Of a stretch of DNA of 12,589 nt, positions 7,655 to 12,589 are shown piece by piece. A program made the translations under genes and the position numbers. The DNA comes from SYOC01 sp050185455 (GTDB lineage: Bacteria > Desulfobacterota > Binatia > Bin18). Under the pieces are notes generated by a model. It had not been told where the DNA came from. It saw only the letters and a program-made list of their open reading frames with translations, and ran no database searches. Within the stretch, counting starts at the first letter, position 1; each line of letters opens with the position of its first letter. The stretch is from contig JBFWZL010000142.1 in the NCBI GenBank assembly GCA_050185455.1, forward strand, positions 1 to 12,589, given 5' to 3'.

Positions 7655-7715
7655 TCATTGTGACGCTGAAGGGAGCGCAGCGAAGCCAGTATGATCCGTA
7701 CCTTCGAAATGACAC
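7655..7715. repeat. Possible dispersed REP-like repeat in the decayed zone
   Basis: The stretch from TCATTGTGACGCTGAAGG through GAGCGCAGCGAAG to CCTTCGAAATGACAC resembles the abundant short palindromic repeats of many environmental bacteria, which carry GAGCGNAGCGAAG cores bounded by TCATT and AATGA ends. The ends here are imperfect inverted copies. Only one copy is in the window, so repeat status is inferred from resemblance. Confidence 0.35.
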
Positions 7716-7788
7716 CGTGCGTCAAGGATGGGGGACTGAGAGCGAAAAGATCTTTGATGACGCTTTTTGCATGAACGTAATTCCGCTT

Positions 7789-7917
7789 CTAGTTTGTCAG
7801 CAGGGCCGCGGACAACACCTCATCTATACTTTGTACGGAAGTGATTTTTATTTGTTCGCGGATCGAGGCCGGGAGCCCTTCGGCTTCTCGCAGATTATCC
7901 GCCGGTATGAGCACTTC
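7789..7917 (-). pseudogene. C-terminal remnant of a Lon-type (S16) protease
   Basis: A 42-residue minus-strand reading that ends at a TAG resembles the extreme C-terminus of Lon proteases: VLIPADN, then a Leu-Pro and Ile-Arg segment, then IDEVLSAAL. Family Lon tails read VLIP-EN, an IP step, then EVL--AL. No AAA+ domain and no catalytic Ser-Lys segment precede it, and the upstream frame is broken at about 7918. It should be inactive. It lies between a metallophosphoesterase and the nir promoter, with no Lon-related partner nearby. Chance similarity over so short a segment is possible. Confidence 0.45.
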
Positions 7918-8060
7918 CTTCCTGCTGATAGAGCAATTTCTCCTGTTCGTAGAGACCTGTACTTTTGCAGTGGCGAATCCAGTCAGCCAACGTCGCGGCA
8001 TTCGGACGCTCACGCTCAGGCACGAGTGAGTCATTGGCAAGATAAGCAAGGAAGCATTTA
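7918..8060 (-). pseudogene. Unidentified coding remnant ahead of the Lon tail
   Basis: In a second minus-strand frame this stretch reads like ordinary protein: LADWIRHCKSTGLYEQEKLL, preceded by a segment rich in Glu, Arg and Asn. It runs up to the Lon-like tail, which continues in a different frame. It may be the end of another gene joined by deletion, or the same gene broken by a frameshift. I do not recognise a family. No convincing start codon or ribosome-binding site is present. Confidence 0.25.
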
Positions 8061-8133
8061 ATCCTGCGGTGTACGCCTGATGCTGGGGCCTCCGCTTTTG
8101 CCCCGGCTTCCCGATCAAGCTTCATGAACGGCA

Positions 8134-8313
8134 ATGGAGAAGAAGATCCTACAGGTTCCCTTTGAGCGGCTACCGGCATTGCCAAAGGAAGGGAAAGTGG
8201 TTTTGGCTGGTAGGGCTGTGAATATAGATCCCGCGGGGGTCGGCATTATGATCCTGGAAGTGGACTCTGAAGAAGAGGCGCGCTAATCGCTGGAGCAAGA
8301 TCCGACAGAGTAA
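8134..8313 (+). pseudogene. YciI-like protein remnant with an in-frame stop
   Basis: This is the only coding-like stretch on the plus strand. From ATG 8134 it reads about 50 codons with a YciI-like pattern: LPKEGKVVLAG, then a Gly-rich step, then GIMILEVDSEEEAR. A TAA at 8284 interrupts it, and the same frame continues SLEQDPTE to a second stop at 8311-8313. YciI-family proteins are normally near 90-100 residues and begin with a beta strand that is missing here, so the 5' part is lost as well. The protein is probably not functional. A short real peptide ending at 8286 cannot be excluded. Confidence 0.45.
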
Positions 8314-8369
8314 AGAAGGAATGATGACCGCCCAGTTGTTTCCCTAGCGGGTGGCGGTGTTGCGTTCAG

Positions 8370-9728
8370 TCACGACCTAGACGTCGGCTTGGGCGTGCGA
8401 ATCGTCAGCAGGGCGATCTCCGGTGGAATACCCAACCGCATGGGATAGCCATAGAAGCCAACACAGCGAGTGACATATAAAGTCATGTCCGGACGCCGAA
8501 AGACACCTTGATCAGGAATGCCCAGGAGTCCAACAACCGTAAGCGCGGTGTCGCGTCCGAGTTGCACGCCGACATGGCCGCCGTGTGTGTGCCCGGACAA
8601 CACCAGGTCGGCGCACTGTGACGGAAGGGCGGCGAATGCCCGAGGGTCGTGGTTCAAAAGGATGCGGGGAACCTTAGGGCGTGGGCTCCACGGGCGTAGA
8701 AGTTGTGAGTAACGCTCTTTCCTTTCGTTCTGTCCAAAGAGGTAATCCAACCCGGCTATTTCCAAGGGCTGACCTTGTACGAATAGCGTCGTCACCGCAT
8801 TGCGCAGCACGGTGACTCCAGCTTGGTCGAGGCGCTGTACTAACCGTTCCGGCGCGTCGAAATCGTGATTTCCCAGGCATGCCCACTGTCCGTAGGGGGC
8901 GTGAATCCGCGCGAGCGCTTCGTAGAGCGGCGCATCAAAGTTCCCGGTGCGGTGAGTGAGGAAGTCGCCAGTATGCATGACAAGATCGGGCCGGGCCTCA
9001 TTGGTGAGTGTTGCCATGCGTAGCAGCCGCATCTGATTCATCGAGCCGCCGACGTGGATATCGGAGAGGTGGGCAATACGGAGACCGTCGAGGGCTTGTG
9101 GCCACTGCGGGATAGTGAGCTCGCGTTCTTCCACGCGGAAGTCGTACGAAAGTTTGATGTTCGAGAACGAGACAAAAAATGGCGCGCCTGCGCCTAGTAC
9201 GCCCATCTGTTGGAGAAATTGCCGACGTTCCGAAGAAGCCAAAGTATCCGGAGCGGTTGTGGAATGAAGTTGCAGAGCTTGATTCACCAGGTGGATAAGC
9301 CATTGAATGGGCTTGACCATCATGTAACCGAGAAACAAGAGCCCGTGGGCGCTAAACCAAATTGCGCCAACCCACGCAATGCCTGGACCATACAGAAAAG
9401 GATTAGGATTTCCAGCTCTTGCGGTTAAGAGTTGGGCAATCATTATCACATCACACGTGACGCCAAGACTGATCAGAACGAAAAGTAATTTTCTTGTGGA
9501 AGCCTGCCCGCTCAGCAGTTGGTCGAGAAAAGCTTGTAGTCGCACCCGAGCATAAGAAAAAGGAACAAACGCGAGAGGAATCAGCGCCGCAATAAAAAAC
9601 GCACGGCGGGTCACCAAAAGCCCCATGACGAGGGCGGCAAACAATACGCCTATATTGAGGCCAAATTGCCAGATGTGGAGCCACGAAAAGTTCGCCAGAA
9701 ATGCGAGGGATTCTTTGAGTTTCTTCAT
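8370..9728 (-). CDS. Membrane metallophosphoesterase, YkuE/YaeI-like, with N-terminal four-helix domain
   Basis: The C-terminal half is a calcineurin-like metallophosphoesterase that binds two metal ions. In the numbering of the longer frame (465 residues from ATG 9767), the motifs are DIH at 236-238, GD at 267-268, GNHD at 299-302, NHD at 372-374 and GHTHGG at 392-397. The set is complete, so it should be active. The N-terminal part has about four hydrophobic helices (near 33-52, 55-75, 93-115, 128-150). Then comes ERRQFLQQ at 180-187, followed by a hydrophobic stretch, which resembles a Tat signal. B. subtilis YkuE, a relative, is a Tat substrate that acts at the cell envelope. I prefer ATG 9728 (452 residues) because GGAAAG lies just upstream, while ATG 9767 has no ribosome-binding site. 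The substrate cannot be predicted. The gene is not obviously tied to nitrate assimilation. Confidence 0.88.
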   Translation of the reverse strand: MKKLKESLAFLANFSWLHIWQFGLNIGVLFAALVMGLLVTRRAFFIAALIPLAFVPFSYARVRLQAFLDQLLSGQASTRKLLFVLISLGVTCDVIMIAQLLTARAGNPNPFLYGPGIAWVGAIWFSAHGLLFLGYMMVKPIQWLIHLVNQALQLHSTTAPDTLASSERRQFLQQMGVLGAGAPFFVSFSNIKLSYDFRVEERELTIPQWPQALDGLRIAHLSDIHVGGSMNQMRLLRMATLTNEARPDLVMHTGDFLTHRTGNFDAPLYEALARIHAPYGQWACLGNHDFDAPERLVQRLDQAGVTVLRNAVTTLFVQGQPLEIAGLDYLFGQNERKERYSQLLRPWSPRPKVPRILLNHDPRAFAALPSQCADLVLSGHTHGGHVGVQLGRDTALTVVGLLGIPDQGVFRRPDMTLYVTRCVGFYGYPMRLGIPPEIALLTIRTPKPTSRS

Positions 9729-9766
9729 AACGCTTTCCGGCTGATGATAACCGAAGGAGAGCGTCA

Positions 9767-9789
9767 TGTCTGTACGATCTGTCTGTACG
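9767..9789. repeat. 10-bp direct repeat between the cytochrome remnant and the phosphoesterase
   Basis: TGTCTGTACG occurs at 9767-9776 and again at 9780-9789, separated by ATC, giving a 13-bp period. It lies just upstream of the preferred phosphoesterase start, so it could be an operator. It may equally be a local slippage duplication like the 7-bp one at 9840-9853. Confidence 0.5.
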
Positions 9790-9794
9790 CATTG

Positions 9795-9936
9795 TTACCG
9801 ACTTTGCGCCACCATATAGGCAACGGCTGCCTTGACTTCTTTATCGTTTATCGCTGAGGGCGGGATTTCTTCCTCTCGCAGGCATTTCCGCGCCGCCTTT
9901 TCTATAGAACCGGTTGACGGTCTCCCCGCCTTTACG
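9795..9936 (-). pseudogene. C-terminal remnant of a cytochrome c5-like protein, frameshifted
   Basis: Two minus-strand frames together spell the end of a small class I cytochrome c: KGGAEMPARGRNPALSD in one frame, then KEVKAAVAYMVAQSR to a TAA at 9795. The pattern (axial-Met MPA-G, ALSD, V-AAV-YMV) is that of cytochrome c5 and its relatives. The break lies at a tandem CGATAAA duplication. Removing one copy restores a continuous reading. The upstream half with the CxxCH haem site is absent, and the remnant runs into the 3' end of the DUF3365 gene, so a deletion probably joined them. It cannot bind haem and is almost certainly inactive. Confidence 0.7.
9840..9853. repeat. 7-bp tandem duplication that breaks the cytochrome remnant
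   Basis: The plus strand reads TTTATCG twice in a row (CGATAAA twice on the coding strand). One copy gives the continuous cytochrome reading ALSD-KEVKAAV. The second copy shifts the frame and brings a stop within two codons. This is a clean small-duplication lesion. Confidence 0.75.
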
Positions 9937-10516
9937 AGCCTACTGGGATGCGAACGACCACGCCGCCCATGACGTCGCCCATTTTGAAGTCGGTTCGCGG
10001 ACTGTCCTTGTGAGCGTTGTGACAAGTGATACATGCCTTGGCCACGGCAACGTCGGCGTACACCGCAGTAAAGTACGGCTTGCCGCCCAGCATTTCCTCG
10101 GCGTAATAGTTTTTCTCCGGATTATCGATAACGTACTGCAACCCGGCCTTTTCCGCGTCCGTCTTTGGTGAGTTCTGTTTGTTGACCGGCCAGAGGGAGA
10201 GTAGCGCGTAGCTAAAGTTCGCGCCCTTCTCTTGCACCATCTCGGCGCCGGCTCGGAACATCTGAGCGGGAAGGACGAGCGCCTTTTCGTCTTTCCAATG
10301 TTCACTGGCTTTGATAACTTTCTCCTCCAGCGTGAGGCGATTCACGATCAAGCGCGTATACACCGTACGATCGGTTTCAAGCACGGTGTGTAAAGCATCA
10401 GCCATTGTCTGCGGAGAGATAGTCGAGGTTTTCGTGTCATTGCTACAACCTACAAGGCTCACGGCGAGGGCGACAGAGGCAATGATGAAACTGAGCAGAG
10501 AGCGGACCAGCAGCAT
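9932..10516 (-). CDS. Single-haem c-type lipoprotein, DUF3365/Tll0287-like
   Basis: This 194-residue protein has a lipoprotein signal: Arg5, a hydrophobic run, and a LVGC lipobox with Cys24 as the expected lipidated residue. The rest fits the DUF3365 (Tll0287-like) haem family. It is a globular alpha/beta domain with a late haem site at Cys162, Cys165 and His166 (CITCH), followed by the short C-terminal strand GGVVVRI. The domain is known as a mono-haem redox or sensor module, alone or on histidine kinases. Here it stands alone, so electron transfer at the outer face of the membrane is more likely. AAGGAGA lies 7 nt before the start, and the gene follows the multihaem cytochrome by 21 nt, implying one operon. 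Its 3' end runs straight into a decayed cytochrome c5-like tail. The electron partner is inferred only. Confidence 0.85.
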   Translation of the reverse strand: MLLVRSLLSFIIASVALAVSLVGCSNDTKTSTISPQTMADALHTVLETDRTVYTRLIVNRLTLEEKVIKASEHWKDEKALVLPAQMFRAGAEMVQEKGANFSYALLSLWPVNKQNSPKTDAEKAGLQYVIDNPEKNYYAEEMLGGKPYFTAVYADVAVAKACITCHNAHKDSPRTDFKMGDVMGGVVVRIPVGS

Positions 10517-10537
10517 ACGAAGTTCTCCTTCTTTGTA

Positions 10538-11881
10538 TTAACGAGCGTTGGCGGCGCGTTGCTCCGTCATCTCCACACTTTTCACATGGAGTGTGGGTTG
10601 GCCGGAAAAGTTACGTTCCACTAGTGTCGCATCAGCTAAGGCGTCCAGACTGAAGTCCAAGCCGTGGCAATAGAGACAGACACTGCGGATCATTTTCTCA
10701 TTTGGTCGCAAATTCAGGTTCTGATTGTGTTGCGTACGTACAGTTTCAACGCCTTCCTCTTTGTGAATCTCACGAGGGAGATGGCACGTCGCGCAAGAGA
10801 CCCCCGCGCCGCGCGGTTGTTGGCCGCGCAGTTCTTCACTCCACAGGCGGAAGTGCGGCGAATCCTTATACACGCGACTATGCTCGTCGTTATGACAGGA
10901 GAGGCAGGCTTCCACTGCGGCAGAGTGGGTGTCAAACCGATGCGCGGCATGGCAAGAGGTGCAGCCTAACTCTTTTCCATGCGCCGTGGGGTTCATAGGT
11001 TGACGCGCCATTTCTGGTTTCATGGGCGAGAGATCTTGCGCGAGACGCATGCCATGTTTGCCGGCGAGAAAGCCGTCGACTTCGTTTGTATGGCAGCGTT
11101 GACACGCCTGGTGACTCACTTTGTTGGTCCAGCCGGATGGGGCCGGCGCTTGCTTATCTTGGTGACAGTCCAGACAATTGACACGGGCGCGTGCGTGCGC
11201 GGTATTAGCCCAATCATCCAATAGTTGTGAAGCGACGACGACGTCCGCCGGAGCATTCTGTTCATTAACTATAAGAGGAAGCAGAGATCTGGTCGCGTAC
11301 GGATGGTCGGCCGTACCGAGCTGCCGCGCAGGAACCGCACCTTGGGGAAGAAGCGGCGGTTCGCGGCGATGCTTCAGCAAAAAGTCTTCATAGAGCGCCG
11401 TGTTGTCATGGAAATTGTGACAGCCGGCGCTGGCGCAGGTTGCGAAACCAAGATTGGCGTGACTAGGTCGATCCTTGGCGACGTCAACATGACAGTAAAA
11501 ACAATAATCATTGGCGAGGGTCACTCCCATCGCTCGTGTTTGTGTTGGCCTGTGCTCTTGATGACAAGTGATGCACTGACGTGCGTCGAGAATGGTGACA
11601 CGGTCAGCGTTGCGGGGATCGGTGAACTTGCTTTTCGGGTGAGAGTCATTGGCGGCTTTGAGTTCAGCCCCGTGACAGGAGAGACACGCTTCTTGCGTGA
11701 CGCCCTTGAATGGAGTGTGACAAACCTGACAGGCTTGCTCGATCTGGTAATGTCCTGATGTGGTCATCCCCGGCAGGAACATAGTCTTATCATTGCCTAA
11801 AATCGTCATGGTTAAATACACACCAATCGTTATGGGCGCTGCTCCCCAACCGAGCCAGCGCAACACTTCATGCCTTCGCAT
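10538..11881 (-). CDS. Membrane-anchored multihaem cytochrome c with 11 haem-binding motifs
   Basis: This 447-residue protein has an N-terminal signal-anchor (hydrophobic 10-29), so it should sit in the periplasm tied to the inner membrane. Ten CxxCH sites start at residues 51, 66, 103, 127, 236, 260, 307, 326, 363 and 402. An eleventh, with four residues between the cysteines, runs Cys149-Cys154-His155. There is no CxxCK, so a NrfA-type catalytic site is not visible and an electron-transfer role is likely. The first five sites and the last six are separated by about 80 residues without haem sites, suggesting two haem domains. The gene follows the b-type membrane protein by 23 nt and precedes the DUF3365 lipoprotein by 21 nt. 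The start has only a weak ribosome-binding sequence, but no other start in frame keeps the anchor. The closest named family is unclear to me; generic 'cytochrome c3 family' annotation would be expected. Confidence 0.9.
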   Translation of the reverse strand: MRRHEVLRWLGWGAAPITIGVYLTMTILGNDKTMFLPGMTTSGHYQIEQACQVCHTPFKGVTQEACLSCHGAELKAANDSHPKSKFTDPRNADRVTILDARQCITCHQEHRPTQTRAMGVTLANDYCFYCHVDVAKDRPSHANLGFATCASAGCHNFHDNTALYEDFLLKHRREPPLLPQGAVPARQLGTADHPYATRSLLPLIVNEQNAPADVVVASQLLDDWANTAHARARVNCLDCHQDKQAPAPSGWTNKVSHQACQRCHTNEVDGFLAGKHGMRLAQDLSPMKPEMARQPMNPTAHGKELGCTSCHAAHRFDTHSAAVEACLSCHNDEHSRVYKDSPHFRLWSEELRGQQPRGAGVSCATCHLPREIHKEEGVETVRTQHNQNLNLRPNEKMIRSVCLYCHGLDFSLDALADATLVERNFSGQPTLHVKSVEMTEQRAANAR

Positions 11882-11904
11882 CGTTCAAGGTCATATGCAG
11901 TGAC

Positions 11905-12589
11905 TCAGAAATAATAGACCGAGAAAATGTGAAACCCCAACAAAACGAGAAAGGGCCAGAACAGTAGTACATGTCCTTGTGTCCACCAGAGACGAAGTCT
12001 GCGTCCCAGATTATTAGCCATCCGCGGTTCCAAAGCTGTGATTGCTCCAGCGAGAGAGCCGAGGCCGACGAGACCGAGAAAATTACTCATGAGCAGAAAA
12101 TTAGCGTTCTTTCCTACACTGAAGCCGGTGTGGGCGCAGAGGGTCGCGAGCACAAGTATCCCTGTAATAACGTGAAAAACTCGCCAGCACGTAAAATCCC
12201 CGAAAGCAAAGCCGCTCCACCGTTTTCGCACGGACAGTACGAGTCCAAGCACCGCGAGCGCGAGCATCGTGTACCCGCTACACTGCTTCCATCCCCCCTC
12301 GCTCCACAATGTTTCCCACTTCCATCCATTTTGCACGCTTGTCGCAAAGGGAACGGGATGAAGCAGGACAAAAAAGAACGTCAAGCACAGCGAGACGAGA
12401 GATCCCCACAGCAATCCCTTCCAGTAGGATATGGACGACAGCGTCGAAACCTCGCCTACGAGGTGCGCGAGTAATGGCCGACATGATCCGCATACCCGTG
12501 AGGCGCCCGTTCGTTCAGCCAACGCGGCGACGGTTACGCAACCCTCGCTCACTGCTTGCCCCAGAACGCCGCGGGTTACTCCCGTGCAG
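11905..12589 (-). CDS. BFD-type [2Fe-2S] domain fused to a di-haem b-type membrane domain (5' end missing)
   Basis: The reading frame is open to the window edge, so the true start lies outside. The 227 visible residues (from the first full codon) begin inside a BFD-like [2Fe-2S] domain: Cys1 followed by TGVTRG, then VCGSCRPLL with Cys33 and Cys36. Cys1 is probably the second cysteine of the usual CxC pair. About five hydrophobic helices follow. Two of them each carry a His pair 14 residues apart (His139/His153 and His206/His220), the classic arrangement for two b haems stacked across a membrane. BFD domains of this kind usually follow a NirB-like FAD/NAD(P) domain, so the missing N-terminus is probably a flavin oxidoreductase. 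The product may pass electrons from a cytoplasmic donor to the multihaem cytochrome encoded 23 nt downstream. The GTG at 12552 is internal and not the start. Confidence 0.85.
   Translation of the reverse strand, partial: CTGVTRGVLGQAVSEGCVTVAALAERTGASRVCGSCRPLLAHLVGEVSTLSSISYWKGLLWGSLVSLCLTFFFVLLHPVPFATSVQNGWKWETLWSEGGWKQCSGYTMLALAVLGLVLSVRKRWSGFAFGDFTCWRVFHVITGILVLATLCAHTGFSVGKNANFLLMSNFLGLVGLGSLAGAITALEPRMANNLGRRLRLWWTQGHVLLFWPFLVLLGFHIFSVYYF

Noticed and set aside
7603..8061. Plus-strand open frame of 152 codons with a hydrophobic start
   Set aside because: It begins at TTG without a ribosome-binding site, crosses the repeat-like stretch and lies opposite the Lon-like remnant. I see no family pattern.
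8327..8358. Terminator after the phosphoesterase
   Set aside because: ACCGCC and GGCGGT can pair, but the loop is 20 nt and no T-run follows on the minus strand.
12550..12552. GTG as the start of the [2Fe-2S]-cytochrome b protein
   Set aside because: The frame stays open upstream and reads CTGVTRG, a conserved part of the BFD domain, so the protein begins outside the window.
1..12589. tRNA, rRNA, CRISPR array or insertion sequence
   Set aside because: No tRNA-like cloverleaf, rRNA segment, regularly spaced repeats, transposase motifs or long terminal inverted repeats were seen on either strand.

Overview
The window is bacterial. Every intact gene lies on the minus strand, so transcription runs from high to low coordinates. 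A lipoprotein signal, a periplasmic-type multihaem c cytochrome with a membrane anchor, and a sigma-54 type promoter suggest a Gram-negative-like organism with rich c-type haem metabolism. I cannot name the taxon from sequence alone.

Layout in the direction of transcription. (1) 12589-9932 is a redox gene group. It starts with a 5'-truncated protein joining a BFD-type [2Fe-2S] domain to a di-haem b-type membrane domain. Next come an anchored cytochrome with 11 haem-binding motifs and a single-haem lipoprotein of the DUF3365/Tll0287-like type. (2) 9936-9795 holds the tail of a cytochrome c5-like gene that has lost its haem site and carries a 7-bp tandem duplication. (3) 9728-8370 encodes a membrane metallophosphoesterase. 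(4) About 8370-7550 is a decayed zone with a YciI-like remnant, a Lon C-terminal remnant and a possible dispersed repeat. (5) 7537-7050 carries a strong sigma-54 promoter match and a leader of roughly 460 nt with inverted repeats. (6) 7049-68 is an assimilatory nitrate/nitrite operon: nirB, nirD and a nitrate reductase fused to a CysJ-like flavoprotein. The genes overlap or nearly abut. A further gene appears to begin at base 13 and leaves the window.

How they work together. The NasA-CysJ fusion should take electrons from NADPH through FAD and FMN to an Fe-S/molybdopterin nitrate reductase in one chain. NirBD should then reduce nitrite to ammonium with NADH, using siroheme. A sigma-54 promoter ahead of nirB fits nitrogen-limitation control by an NtrC-type activator, and the long leader leaves room for antitermination. 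The upstream redox group reads as a route across the membrane: cytoplasmic pyridine nucleotide/flavin (inferred, outside the window), then [2Fe-2S], two b haems, and periplasmic multihaem and mono-haem c cytochromes. This route is the least conventional part of the window and the best candidate for an undescribed system. Its substrate and direction of electron flow cannot be read from the sequence.
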